DNA of 64,000 nt from contig NZ_JASF01000005.1 in the NCBI RefSeq assembly GCF_000622405.1, positions 2,666,001 through 2,730,000 on the forward strand, written 5' to 3'. Shown in pieces: positions 1-8,880 of this stretch. Position 1 is the first letter of the stretch. Each line of letters starts with the position of its first letter. The position numbers and the translations under genes are program-made. The stretch comes from Sulfitobacter donghicola DSW-25 = KCTC 12864 = JCM 14565 (GTDB lineage Bacteria; Pseudomonadota; Alphaproteobacteria; Rhodobacterales; Rhodobacteraceae). The notes below the pieces were generated by a model, which saw only the letters and a list, made by a program, of their open reading frames with translations, made no database searches and had not been told where the DNA came from.

Positions 1-286
1 GACCTTTGTTCAAGGCCCGAAATCTTGCGGAAAAAGGATGCCAATTGCGTCATAGTACCGTCCAATGTCGAAATTTTAATTCGTCGTGCTATTGAATTTG
101 GCCGATCATTTGGGCGTGAAAGTGGCGCTGGAACGTTTAAGTGGCGAAATTCACAGGGCATTTGTTTCGCGAGCTTGGTGGATTCGGCGCAGCGCTGGTG
201 CAATGTTGCTTATCGGGGAACAATTGGCACTGGGCCGCGGGCAAAATACTTGTCAGCGGTGATTTTCAACGACCATACTATGCGCC
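1..286. other. Left-edge stretch with no supported gene
   Basis: No convincing coding sequence is present. A TTG-started reading frame covers 25-303 in another frame, but its product has no recognisable fold and it runs into the lytic transglycosylase start at 287. The stretch is relatively AT-rich between 60 and 110 and probably holds the promoter of the gene at 287. I could not pick a specific -35/-10 pair. Confidence 0.5.
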
Positions 287-1174
287 ATGAGTTTAAAGTT
301 TGAAAAAATCCGGTTTGATGGTTTGTGGCCAATAGCTCCTGTCTGGGGCTTTGGGGTGTCTTTAATGTTGGCTTTCGGGGGGCAAGAGGCATTCGCCAAC
401 GAGCAACCACAAATACGGCCACCTTCGGGGGCGTTGGTTCGATCCTCTGTTTCAGATGTTGCGATCCCGCCAGAAAGCCAGCCGCAGGAACAGGCGGAAA
501 CTGGCAATGCGGCAGAAGGTGACGCTGGCGCGCAAGGGGGCATTGGTGCCGAAAAGGAGGCTGTCCCTGCAGCGGTAGAGACACAGCATGTGAACACGGT
601 CTCGTTTGATATTCGCCCACCTGCCAGATCACCTCATATTCCCAAAACGCGTTGGCAGCATATGCAGGGGCATTCGCTGTGGACGCGGGCGGCTATATCG
701 GCGCTGAAATCACACGGGAGCCCTTTGGTTGAAATGGTGCCGCGTGACATTGCCAACTGGTGTCCGGCATATAGCGATAATGATGATGACCAGCGCCGCG
801 CCTTTTGGGTTGGCTATATGTCTGCACTTGCCAAACATGAAAGCACTTATAAACCGTGGGCGGTTGGCGGCGGCGGGCGCTGGTATGGGTTGCTTCAGAT
901 CCTGCCCGCAACTGCGCGAGGGTATAAGTGTAACGTGGGCACTGGAGAGGCGTTGAAAAACGGAGCTGCAAACCTAAGCTGCGCTGTGCGGATCATGGCC
1001 TTTACGGTGAAACGTGACGGCGTCATCCATGGGCGTGACAAAAAATGGCGCGGCGTATCGGCGGATTGGGGGCCCATGCGCAGCAGCGCGAAACGTCAGG
1101 ATATGGCTGGCTGGCTCAAACGCCAGAACTATTGCAGGTTGCGCAATAGCACGCGCCCCAAATCGCGCCCTTAA
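287..1174 (+). CDS. Secreted lytic transglycosylase (SLT domain)
   Basis: This is a predicted peptidoglycan-cleaving lytic transglycosylase of about 295 residues that acts in the periplasm. The N-terminus has a long hydrophobic segment (about residues 14-37) ending in AFANEQ, consistent with a signal peptide. A low-complexity Pro/Glu/Ala stretch follows to about residue 110. The C-terminal half carries the SLT hallmark: the catalytic glutamate in KHESTY (about residue 186) and, further on, the GLLQI segment. Several cysteines in the mature part (WCPAY, YKCNV, LSCAV, NYC) could form disulfides. The stop codon overlaps that of the convergent gene at 1171, both lying within a shared TTAA. The specific transglycosylase subfamily is not resolved. 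Confidence 0.8.
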   Translation: MSLKFEKIRFDGLWPIAPVWGFGVSLMLAFGGQEAFANEQPQIRPPSGALVRSSVSDVAIPPESQPQEQAETGNAAEGDAGAQGGIGAEKEAVPAAVETQHVNTVSFDIRPPARSPHIPKTRWQHMQGHSLWTRAAISALKSHGSPLVEMVPRDIANWCPAYSDNDDDQRRAFWVGYMSALAKHESTYKPWAVGGGGRWYGLLQILPATARGYKCNVGTGEALKNGAANLSCAVRIMAFTVKRDGVIHGRDKKWRGVSADWGPMRSSAKRQDMAGWLKRQNYCRLRNSTRPKSRP

Positions 1175-1605
1175 CCCAATAGCGAAAAATGATGCCTTTG
1201 CGTCTGCACCCCTGCGTCTTTTGCAAGGGGTTCAAGAATGGCATGGGGCGGTGTGGCCTGCACAGGAACGCGGATTTTCACACCCGAGGGACGCACTACC
1301 GTCAAACGGACGGACATGTCTAGGCGGGTATCAAAGCGCAGATGATCAACCTCTGACAAGGCGATGCTTGCCTCTTGGCGCCCCGTTTCCCAACGGATCG
1401 TGTTATCGTCCAACGAAAATGTCGCGGTCGGGTTTGCAGCCAGCTCAAACGCGGCGGGCAAGGTAAACGCGCCTAAAATAGCCAATACAACGGCTGACGC
1501 ATCCAGCAAGAAATAAGCGGCAAAAAGCGCGACCCAGATCAATACCAAGATCACAGCCGTCAAAGGGCGGCGTCCCTGTGTCTGGTAGGTATAGGGGAGG
1601 GTCAT
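1171..1605 (-). CDS. Small membrane protein of unknown function
   Basis: A 144-residue protein that I do not recognise by name. It has two hydrophobic segments near the N-terminus (about residues 17-34 and 38-56), which would form a membrane hairpin. A soluble C-terminal half of about 85 residues is rich in beta-prone sequence and resembles a bacterial PH-like or DUF2244-type layout, but I cannot assign it. Its start overlaps the end of the upstream minus-strand gene by 4 bp (ATGA), so the two are probably translationally coupled. It is probably co-transcribed with pepN. Its stop codon overlaps the stop of the convergent transglycosylase. Confidence 0.65.
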   Translation of the reverse strand: MTLPYTYQTQGRRPLTAVILVLIWVALFAAYFLLDASAVVLAILGAFTLPAAFELAANPTATFSLDDNTIRWETGRQEASIALSEVDHLRFDTRLDMSVRLTVVRPSGVKIRVPVQATPPHAILEPLAKDAGVQTQRHHFSLLG

Positions 1606-2132
1606 GCAGTGCGGAAAATGCGGGCGAGCGCGCCCATGGCATCGGCTTGGCGCGCGCTGGGCATGCCCTTGGTTCCTGCGGCTGTCATATCGCCAAGAAC
1701 ATTCATCATTTTGCCAAAATACGGGCCATGGTCCAATTGTTTTAACCTTTTGGTCAGGCGATCAAAGGCGGGAGTAGGCCCGCCCCCCTGATCCACCAAC
1801 CAAGGCGCCAAGGTGCAAAAATCGTCAATCTGGAGGGGGTCAACCTGCAGATGTTTTGACACGGCCTTGGCCAGCGTTTCCTCACACGGTTCTTGATTGT
1901 CGTCCATTTGCGCAAATGCAAAAGCCATCGCAGCGACGCAGAGTTCGGGGCTGTGAAGGCTCGTGATTGAATGCACATTTGGCTGAGCCTTGAAGCCAAC
2001 ACGTTTTGCGGCGGCGCGCACCTCGGCCGGTGCCTCCATGTAGGAACCAATAACATATGCCCCGCGCTGAAAATGCCGAAAGAGGAAATAGGCCGCGCCC
2101 AACGCGCCACAGATGACTAAGATATAAATCAT
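1602..2132 (-). CDS. TerB-like / hypothetical membrane-anchored protein
   Basis: A 176-residue protein with a single N-terminal hydrophobic segment (about residues 2-18), followed by an all-helical soluble domain. The helical pattern, with a segment ELCVAAMAFAFAQMDD followed by regularly spaced Leu/Ala helices, is reminiscent of the TerB/DjlA N-terminal fold. The similarity is by eye only. The start has a good ribosome site (GAGG in the transcript sense, just upstream of 2132). It lies 39 bp downstream of pepN and overlaps the next gene by 4 bp, giving a pepN-led three-gene unit. No function can be assigned. Confidence 0.6.
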   Translation of the reverse strand: MIYILVICGALGAAYFLFRHFQRGAYVIGSYMEAPAEVRAAAKRVGFKAQPNVHSITSLHSPELCVAAMAFAFAQMDDNQEPCEETLAKAVSKHLQVDPLQIDDFCTLAPWLVDQGGGPTPAFDRLTKRLKQLDHGPYFGKMMNVLGDMTAAGTKGMPSARQADAMGALARIFRTA

Positions 2133-2171
2133 AGGGGGTCCTCGTTACTCTTTCGGGTCCTGTTTTGGCCG

Positions 2172-4733
2172 TTATGCTTCAGCGATACGGGTCAGCATCT
2201 CAGTGGTGTCACGGCTTAGGTCAGGTTTTGTTAATATTTGGTTAACTTGTTCAAGGATCAGGGACTGGCGCGCAGGGTCATAGCGTTTCCATGTCTGGAA
2301 TGCTGAACACATACGCGCCGTTGTTTGCGGATTAACCGGATCCAGTTTGATCAACCAATCCGCCAACAACCTGTACCCATCCCCCGAGCCATGGTGAAAG
2401 CCCGCGTGATGCATCGCCAAAGAGCCAAAGACCGCGCGAAAGCGGTTGGGGTTTTTCCAGTTGAAATCCGCGTGCTCGGTGAGCGCTTTGGCTGTGGCGG
2501 CTGCGTCTTCGGGTTTGGCCTGCACAACCTGAAGCGCGAACCATTTGTCCATCACCAGACGGTCGTCGCGCCATTGCTGTTGGAATTGCTCTAACATGGG
2601 CGCCCCGACACCCGCCCGAATTGCGGCGCCCAATGCGCTCAGCTGCTGGGTCATGTTGTCGGCGCTGGCGTATTGCTGTTGCGCTAGCGCGCCGCCATCA
2701 TTGCGCGACAGCAATGAAAGCGCGGCGTTTGCGAGCGCCCGAGCGCCCGATTGCGCCGCATCGGGTTGGTAGGCTTCGCTCACTTGATGGGCGGCATAAA
2801 GCTCTTCAAGGTGTTCCGCCAGATCTGTGGCTTGTGCTGTCCGCATGGTTTCTACTGCGGTATGGATCGCCTCAGGGTCGGGGATATCCCCCGCGTCATG
2901 CAGGGCTGTTGCCAAATCACTGTGGCTGGGCAGGCCCATCATCAACGCGCGATAGGCTGGGTCCAATGTGGCGTCGGTGACAACGGTTTTGAGGCCTGCA
3001 AGGTAAGCTGCGTTCGGCTTTACCCCCGTTCGGATCATGTCCAGCAGGGAGGCCTGAGCCAAATTGCGCCCCGCCTCCCAGCGGTTGAACGGATCGGTGT
3101 CATGGGCCAGCAAATGCGCGCGCTGCGCATCGCTGAGCGGGTGGTCCAGCACAACAGGCGCTGAGAATCCGCGCAAGATCGAGGCAACCGGTGCCTCGGT
3201 TAGCCCCTCAAAAGCAAAGCTTTGGGATGCTTGGGTCATTTCCAGCACTTGGGTCGAGGCAACCTCGCGACCGTCCTTGCCGATCAACCCAACGGCCAGC
3301 GGGATCACCTGCGGCTGTGGATCGGCTGTGGTTGCCGATGGCGCTAGCGTCTGCGTGAAGGTCAAGGTGAGCGTGCCATCTGCCCATGCCTCGTTCACTG
3401 CGACGCGCGGGGTTCCCGCCTGAGAATACCAGCGCTTGAACTGGCTGAGATCACGGCCTGTCGTATCCTCGAACACCTGCAACCAATCCTCGATTGTGGC
3501 TGCGTCGCCATCGTGGCGTTCAAAGTAGAGGTCCAGCGCCTCACGATAGGCTTGATCGCCGACCAATGTCTTGAGCATCCGAATAACCTCGGCACCTTTT
3601 TCATAGATCGTTGCGGTGTAAAAGTTGTTGATCTCTTGAAAGCTCTCGGGGCGCACGGGGTGCGCTAGGGGGCCTTGGTCTTCGGCGAATTGGCGGCCGC
3701 GCAGGTCGATCACATCCCCGATCCGTTTGACAGGTTCGCTGCGCATATCGGCGGTAAACTGGCTGTCGCGAAAAACGGTCAGCCCTTCCTTGAGGCACAG
3801 CTGGAACCAATCGCGGCAGGTGATGCGGTTGCCCGTCCAGTTGTGGAAATACTCATGCGCGATGATCGCCTCGATCCGCTCAAAGTTCAGATCGGTTGAG
3901 GTTTCTTGCGAGGCCAGCACGGCCGAAGAGTTAAAGATGTTCAGGCCTTTGTTCTCCATCGCGCCCATGTTGAAATCATCAACAGCGACAATGTTAAACA
4001 GGTCCAGATCGTATTCCCGCCCATAGACATCTTCATCCCATTTCATGGAATCCTTTAGCGCCTGCATCCCAAAGGCGCATTTACCCTCATCACCGGGGCG
4101 AACATAGAGGTTCAATGTCACATCACGGCCCGAACGGGTGGTGAACTGACCCGAGTGGGCGATAAGATCGCCCGCGACCAGCGCAAACAGATAGGCAGGC
4201 TTTGGCCACGGGTCATGCCACTGGGCGTGATTGTCGGATGTGACAACGGGGTTGCCGTTTGACAACAGCACAGGGTGGGGGCCGTCTATGGTTACGGAAA
4301 ACACGCTCATCACGTCTGGGCGGTCGGGGTAATAGGTGATCTTGCGAAAGCCTTCGGCCTCGCATTGCGTGCAATACATGCCACCCGACATATACAACCC
4401 TTCGAGAGCGGTGTTATTCGCAGGGTCGATCTCGACTTCGGCTTCCCACGTAAACGACCCGCTGGGCACTGCGATGGTCAGGCCCTCATTGGTGAGGGTC
4501 GGGGTAACGGGCGCTCCGTCAATCTTGGCATGGATCAGCTTTAGCTTTTCACCATGCAGAAACATCTCTGACTCTGGACCGTTAGGCGAGGCGGGGTTTG
4601 GTTCAAAACGAATGCAGCTGCGAACGCGGGTTGCATGGGGATCAAGTGTGAAGTGAAGGTCGACGCTTTTGGCTGTCCAAGGGAAGGCGGTGTAGTCGGA
4701 AAGATAGATCGTCTCGGGTGCCGCGTCGCTCAT
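2172..4733 (-). CDS. pepN: Aminopeptidase N (M1 zinc metallopeptidase)
   Basis: PepN removes N-terminal residues from peptides in the cytoplasm. The 853-residue length is typical of the gammaproteobacterial-type M1 family. The exopeptidase motif GAMEN is at about residues 257-261. The zinc site HEYFH is at 293-297, with the third ligand Glu316 in LKEGLT, giving the classic HExxH-18-E arrangement. The C-terminal helical region (about 440-853) is intact. No signal peptide is visible, fitting a cytosolic enzyme. It is transcribed divergently from malate synthase across about 300 bp and leads a short minus-strand unit with two small genes. Confidence 0.95.
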   Translation of the reverse strand: MSDAAPETIYLSDYTAFPWTAKSVDLHFTLDPHATRVRSCIRFEPNPASPNGPESEMFLHGEKLKLIHAKIDGAPVTPTLTNEGLTIAVPSGSFTWEAEVEIDPANNTALEGLYMSGGMYCTQCEAEGFRKITYYPDRPDVMSVFSVTIDGPHPVLLSNGNPVVTSDNHAQWHDPWPKPAYLFALVAGDLIAHSGQFTTRSGRDVTLNLYVRPGDEGKCAFGMQALKDSMKWDEDVYGREYDLDLFNIVAVDDFNMGAMENKGLNIFNSSAVLASQETSTDLNFERIEAIIAHEYFHNWTGNRITCRDWFQLCLKEGLTVFRDSQFTADMRSEPVKRIGDVIDLRGRQFAEDQGPLAHPVRPESFQEINNFYTATIYEKGAEVIRMLKTLVGDQAYREALDLYFERHDGDAATIEDWLQVFEDTTGRDLSQFKRWYSQAGTPRVAVNEAWADGTLTLTFTQTLAPSATTADPQPQVIPLAVGLIGKDGREVASTQVLEMTQASQSFAFEGLTEAPVASILRGFSAPVVLDHPLSDAQRAHLLAHDTDPFNRWEAGRNLAQASLLDMIRTGVKPNAAYLAGLKTVVTDATLDPAYRALMMGLPSHSDLATALHDAGDIPDPEAIHTAVETMRTAQATDLAEHLEELYAAHQVSEAYQPDAAQSGARALANAALSLLSRNDGGALAQQQYASADNMTQQLSALGAAIRAGVGAPMLEQFQQQWRDDRLVMDKWFALQVVQAKPEDAAATAKALTEHADFNWKNPNRFRAVFGSLAMHHAGFHHGSGDGYRLLADWLIKLDPVNPQTTARMCSAFQTWKRYDPARQSLILEQVNQILTKPDLSRDTTEMLTRIAEA

Positions 4734-5035
4734 ATTATCGCTTTCGTTGGGTCTGTTTCTTTGGCGCAGAGGTTATGGCCGAGAACCCAAAGCTGCAAGC
4801 GCACAGGCGGGATATGCTGTGAACAATCAGTGTCGAAAAAGGATACAGCTGCTGGTGGTTTCTGTACAGCTTATGGTGGAAAAGATGCGGGTTTCTGGCC
4901 ATTAACGCAGGGCGTTGCGGGATTGGTAAGGGGACATTACCAAATTCCCTTGCGGTCTGGCGGTTCGGCCAGTAGTTGTGGGGGAAATTATGTTTCCTAT
5001 CGGAAATTTGCGCAATTGGCGAAGAGGAGCTTTTT
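4734..5035. promoter_or_regulatory. Divergent pepN/glcB intergenic region
   Basis: This 302-bp gap must contain the promoters of both pepN and glcB. No coding sequence is supported; a reading frame crossing it from 4635 starts inside pepN on the other strand and looks spurious. Near glcB there is an imperfect palindrome AAATTTGCGCAATT at 5004-5017, close to the glcB start. A purine-rich ribosome site (GAAGAGGAG) lies at 5021-5029, seven bases before the glcB ATG at 5036. No confident -35/-10 pair was identified. Confidence 0.45.
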
Positions 5036-7168
5036 ATGGAACGTGTGGATCGCAGTGGATTGAAGGTTGATGTTCAGCTGGCTGATTTTGTCGAGACCCA
5101 AGCCCTAGATGGTTTGAACGTTTCAGCGGATCAGTTTTGGAGCGGGTTTTCCGAACTTATCCATGATTTTGGGCCAAAGAACCGCGAATTGCTGGCTGTG
5201 CGGGCGGAAATTCAGCAGAAAATAGATGCGTGGCACAAGGATCGTAAAGCGCAGGACCATGATGCAAAGGCCTATGCCGACTTCCTCAAAGAAATCGGGT
5301 ATCTGGTGCCCGAGGGTGCACCCTTTGAGATTGATACGGCGAATGTGGATGCTGAAATCGCGGCAACGCCGGGACCTCAGTTGGTTGTGCCGATTACCAA
5401 TGCGCGTTTTGCGCTGAACGCGGCCAATGCGCGGTGGGGGTCATTGTATGATGCATTCTATGGTACCGATGCGCTGGGCGATCTACCTGCCGCTGGCGGC
5501 TATGACGCCGATCGCGGCGCGCGTGTTGTGGCAAAGGCAAAGGCGTTTCTGGATGAGGCCGCACCACTGGCGCAAGGAAGCCATACGGATGTGTCAGGGT
5601 ATTCGATACAGGCGGGTGCCTTGGTGCCTGCTTTGGCGGACCCAAAGCAGTTTGTGGGTTTTGTCGGGGATGCAACATCGCCCAAGGCGATCCTATTAAA
5701 GAACAACGGCATACATGTGGAAATTCAAGTGGATGCCAGCCATCCGATTGGCACATCGGACCCAGCGCATGTTTCTGATGTGGTGCTGGAATCTGCGCTG
5801 AGCACCATTATGGATTGCGAAGACAGCGTCGCGGCGGTGGATGCCGAAGACAAGGTTGTGGCCTATTCCAATTGGCTGGGCCTGATGCGCGGTGATCTGG
5901 TCGAAAGCTTTGAAAAGGGCGGCCAGATGGTCACCCGCAAAATGAACCCCGATCGCGAATATACGGCGCCAGATGGCGGTGCGTTTTCGCTAAAGGGGCG
6001 TTCGCTGATGTTGGTGCGCAATGTTGGGCACCTTATGACCAACCCAGCAGTGTTAGACCGTGACGGTCTGGAGGTTGGCGAAGGTCTGATGGATGCCATG
6101 ATCACCACATTGATCGCCTTGCATGATCTGGCCCGCACAGGCGGCAATTCCTTGCGCGGATCGGTCTATATCGTAAAGCCAAAGATGCATGGCCCTGCCG
6201 AAGTGGCCTTTACCAATGAAATCTTTGCGCATGTCGAACAGGTGCTGGGCCTGCCCGAAAACACGGTGAAACTGGGTATCATGGACGAAGAGCGCCGCAC
6301 GTCGGTTAACTTGGGCGAATGTATCCGCGCAGCAAAATCGCGTGTGGCGTTTATCAATACAGGGTTTTTGGATCGTACTGGCGATGAAATCCACACCTCG
6401 ATGGAGGCGGGACCAATGGTGCCTAAGGGCGAGATGAAATCCGCCCCATGGATTGGTTCCTATGAGGATCGCAATGTCGATATCGGCCTTGCTTGTGGGT
6501 TAAAAGGGCGTGCGCAGATCGGCAAAGGCATGTGGGCGATGCCTGACCGGATGCAAGAGATGCTGGAAGCCAAGATCGGACACCCCCAGTCAGGCGCAAC
6601 CTGTGCTTGGGTGCCTTCACCAACAGCCGCCACATTGCACGCGATGCATTATCACAAAGTTGACGTTCTGGCCCGTCAGGATGAGATCGCTTCGGGCGGC
6701 CCGCGCGGCACAATGCAAGATTTGCTCACCATTCCAACCATGCTTGGCCGAAATCTGAGTGACGCGGAGATCAACCAAGAGATTGATAATAACGCCCAAG
6801 GGATCCTTGGCTATGTCGTGCGCTGGATCGACGCGGGGGTGGGGTGCTCAAAGGTGCCGGATATCCACGACGTGGGCCTGATGGAAGACCGCGCAACCTG
6901 CCGAATTTCCGCGCAGGCGTTAGCCAATTGGCTGCATCACGGGGTTATCACGCAGGAACAGGTGATCGCATCGATGCAAAAGATGGCCGTTGTGGTTGAT
7001 CGCCAAAATGCGGGTGATCCGACCTATATCAATATGGCACCGGATTTTGACGGTATCGCCTTCAAAGCAGCCTGCGAGCTGGTGTTAGAGGGCGCGCGCC
7101 AACCATCCGGTTACACCGAACCCGTCCTTCACGCGCGCCGCTTAGAGCTAAAGGCCGCTTTGCGATAA
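5036..7168 (+). CDS. glcB: Malate synthase G
   Basis: This enzyme condenses glyoxylate with acetyl-CoA to malate (glyoxylate shunt or glycolate use). The product of 710 residues has the full length of the large monomeric G isoform. Recognisable blocks include [15 protein letters not shown] (residues about 260-275), [13 protein letters not shown], and the C-terminal [18 protein letters not shown] and [11 protein letters not shown]. An in-frame upstream start at 4976 exists. I chose 5036 because it has a strong ribosome site and gives the family-typical N-terminus. GlcG follows 76 bp downstream, a common pairing that supports a role in glycolate/glyoxylate metabolism. Confidence 0.96.
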   Translation: MERVDRSGLKVDVQLADFVETQALDGLNVSADQFWSGFSELIHDFGPKNRELLAVRAEIQQKIDAWHKDRKAQDHDAKAYADFLKEIGYLVPEGAPFEIDTANVDAEIAATPGPQLVVPITNARFALNAANARWGSLYDAFYGTDALGDLPAAGGYDADRGARVVAKAKAFLDEAAPLAQGSHTDVSGYSIQAGALVPALADPKQFVGFVGDATSPKAILLKNNGIHVEIQVDASHPIGTSDPAHVSDVVLESALSTIMDCEDSVAAVDAEDKVVAYSNWLGLMRGDLVESFEKGGQMVTRKMNPDREYTAPDGGAFSLKGRSLMLVRNVGHLMTNPAVLDRDGLEVGEGLMDAMITTLIALHDLARTGGNSLRGSVYIVKPKMHGPAEVAFTNEIFAHVEQVLGLPENTVKLGIMDEERRTSVNLGECIRAAKSRVAFINTGFLDRTGDEIHTSMEAGPMVPKGEMKSAPWIGSYEDRNVDIGLACGLKGRAQIGKGMWAMPDRMQEMLEAKIGHPQSGATCAWVPSPTAATLHAMHYHKVDVLARQDEIASGGPRGTMQDLLTIPTMLGRNLSDAEINQEIDNNAQGILGYVVRWIDAGVGCSKVPDIHDVGLMEDRATCRISAQALANWLHHGVITQEQVIASMQKMAVVVDRQNAGDPTYINMAPDFDGIAFKAACELVLEGARQPSGYTEPVLHARRLELKAALR

Positions 7169-7244
7169 CGATAACTTGGCTGTTGCATCACGGGATGGCC
7201 GATGTTCTGAAATGAGTAATACGAAATAGTTGAGAGGCAAGACA

Positions 7245-7670
7245 ATGAACCTATCCCTTAGAAAAGCGCGGACCATCATCCGTAAGGCATTTGAAAAAGG
7301 CGCGGAAATGGAGCTGAAACCGCTTTCCGCCGTGGTGTTGGATGCAGGCGGGCATGTGATCGCCTTTGAACGGCAGGATGGTGCGGCGCCAGGGCGTTTC
7401 GCAATTGCCCATGGCAAGGCATACGGCGCGGTGATGCTGGGCATGGCGGGCACAGCCCAAATGGCGCGCGCAGAGCAGCAACCCTATTTCATGGCCGCTG
7501 TTAACGGCGTTTACGGGGGGCAGACGATCCCTGTTCCGGGTGGCGTATTGCTGCGCTCGACCAAAGGCGCGGTTATTGGAGCGGTGGGCCTGACGGGTGA
7601 CACCTCGGACAATGACGCGGTTGCTGCTTTGGCTGGTATCGAGGCGGCAAACCTGATCGGCGAAATCTAA
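7245..7670 (+). CDS. glcG: GlcG/HbpS-family heme-binding-like protein
   Basis: A 141-residue protein of the GlcG/HbpS (DUF336) family. These are small proteins often encoded beside glycolate or malate-synthase genes; some members bind heme or cobalamin-like ligands, but the role in glycolate metabolism is not settled. Family features are the ALDAGGH-type strand (VVLDAGGHVIAFERQDGA, about residues 28-45), the PYFMAAVNGVYGG segment and the C-terminal GAVGLTGDTSDNDA. A TTG codon at 7230 lies in frame upstream. The ATG at 7245 is preferred because GAGAGGCAAG precedes it at a suitable distance. It is probably co-transcribed with glcB and is followed by a strong terminator. Confidence 0.88.
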   Translation: MNLSLRKARTIIRKAFEKGAEMELKPLSAVVLDAGGHVIAFERQDGAAPGRFAIAHGKAYGAVMLGMAGTAQMARAEQQPYFMAAVNGVYGGQTIPVPGGVLLRSTKGAVIGAVGLTGDTSDNDAVAALAGIEAANLIGEI

Positions 7671-7688
7671 ACGCTGTGAATTTTTAGG

Positions 7689-7724
7689 CGTAACGCGCCT
7701 ATCGTTTAGGCGCGTTACGTTTGT
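7689..7724 (+). terminator. Rho-independent terminator after glcG
   Basis: A perfect 12-bp stem (7689-7700 with 7708-7719) has a 7-nt loop and is followed by a T-rich run TTTG. It lies 18 bp after the glcG stop and would end the glcB-glcG transcript. Confidence 0.8.
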
Positions 7725-7791
7725 GCTATTGAGGCCATTGCGGTTCAAAGCTATCCTTTGCAGAGCTGTTTTGAGCTGAGGAGCAGAATTT

Positions 7792-8571
7792 ATGGGTCGT
7801 CCCGTCATCGGAATTATGGGCAATAGCCACGTCTTGAACGATCAATATCCCGTTCATGCAGGCGGTATGATGAACAGTCGGGCCATCGCCGAGGTGTCTG
7901 GGTGCTTGCCTTTGCTGATCCCGTCTGACCCTTCTTTGGCGTCTGTTCCTGATCTGATGGCAAGCTGTGACGGCTTTCTGTTAACGGGTGGGCGGCCAAA
8001 TGTTCACCCCGAAGAATACGGCGAAGAGGCAACCTCGGCGCATGGTGAGTTTGACCGCTTGCGCGACGCGCTGGTGCTGGAGCTGACCAGAGCCTGTGTC
8101 GAAGCAGGGCAGCCGGTATTCGGCATTTGCCGCGGGTTTCAAGAGGTGAATGTCGCCATGGGGGGGACGCTTTACCCTGAAATTCGCGATTTGCCCGGGC
8201 GGATGAACCACCGGATGCCACCTGATGGCACCTTGGAAGAGAAATTCGAATTGCGGCACGATGTGCGCTTTACCAAAGGCGGCGTTTTCAACCGTGTAAT
8301 GGGCGCCGAAGTTGTGCGAACCAACACGTTGCACGGGCAGGGCATCAAAGAAGCAGGCCCTAGAATTGTCATCGACGGTTACGCCGATGACGGCACCCCT
8401 GAGGCGATTTATGTTGAGGGTGCAGCTGGCTTTACCCTCGCGGTGCAATGGCATCCTGAATATGAGGCAGCCAAGGATCCGGTCTCGCGCCCCTTGTTCG
8501 AAGCATTCGGAAATGCGGCCCGTGAATGGGCGGCTGGCATTCGCCCCGAAGCCGTGGCGCGCGCAGGCTAA
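7792..8571 (+). CDS. Gamma-glutamyl-GABA hydrolase family protein (peptidase C26, PuuD-like)
   Basis: A 259-residue class I glutamine amidotransferase-like hydrolase. Relatives such as PuuD cleave gamma-glutamyl-GABA in putrescine breakdown. The nucleophile Cys lies in GICRGFQEVNVAMGG (about residues 111-125), the catalytic His and Glu are in QWHPEYEA near residue 220, and LTGGRPNVHPEEYGE forms the oxyanion-side loop. The triad is therefore complete. It has its own gap upstream (after the glcG terminator) with GAGGAG at about 7779, and no polyamine genes are nearby, so the substrate is not fixed by context. Confidence 0.85.
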   Translation: MGRPVIGIMGNSHVLNDQYPVHAGGMMNSRAIAEVSGCLPLLIPSDPSLASVPDLMASCDGFLLTGGRPNVHPEEYGEEATSAHGEFDRLRDALVLELTRACVEAGQPVFGICRGFQEVNVAMGGTLYPEIRDLPGRMNHRMPPDGTLEEKFELRHDVRFTKGGVFNRVMGAEVVRTNTLHGQGIKEAGPRIVIDGYADDGTPEAIYVEGAAGFTLAVQWHPEYEAAKDPVSRPLFEAFGNAAREWAAGIRPEAVARAG

Positions 8572-8880
8572 ATCCAATTAGCAGCGGGGCATAAATGCTC
8601 TCTCATCAGTCTATGGGTAAACTGTCTGGCCAAACGGGGTGATTCCCTTTGGTTGGGTGGGTAGCATTGTTGCGCTGCATTGCGGCGAGGTGAAATAATG
8701 TTTTGCGCCCAATACTGCTTCTCGGGGGCACATATTCGTGCGCTGCGTCAAAAAAACCCACGATACATTACGTAATAACCCCGCTGTGCGCTTGTTTGTC
8801 GGTGATCTGCGGGGTAGGTCAATTGGATCATCTGCGACACGCCAGTTTCGGCACCAAACAAGCATTTTGGGAGATTTTGA
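8572..8880. promoter_or_regulatory. Intergenic region upstream of pntA
   Basis: No gene is supported in these 309 bp. The region presumably carries the pntAB promoter. It contains an AT-richer stretch with the palindrome TTACGTAA around 8768-8775, about 105 bp before pntA, which could belong to a promoter or operator. A ribosome site GGGAG lies about 10 bases before the GTG start at 8881. I see no hairpin terminator for the upstream hydrolase gene. Confidence 0.4.

Noticed and set aside
25..303. TTG-initiated 92-codon frame at the left edge
   Set aside because: No ribosome site or recognisable fold, and it overlaps the start of a clear secreted-protein gene.
4635..5063. 142-codon frame running from inside pepN (antisense) across the pepN/glcB gap
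   Set aside because: It covers a promoter region, ends inside glcB and has no protein-like features.
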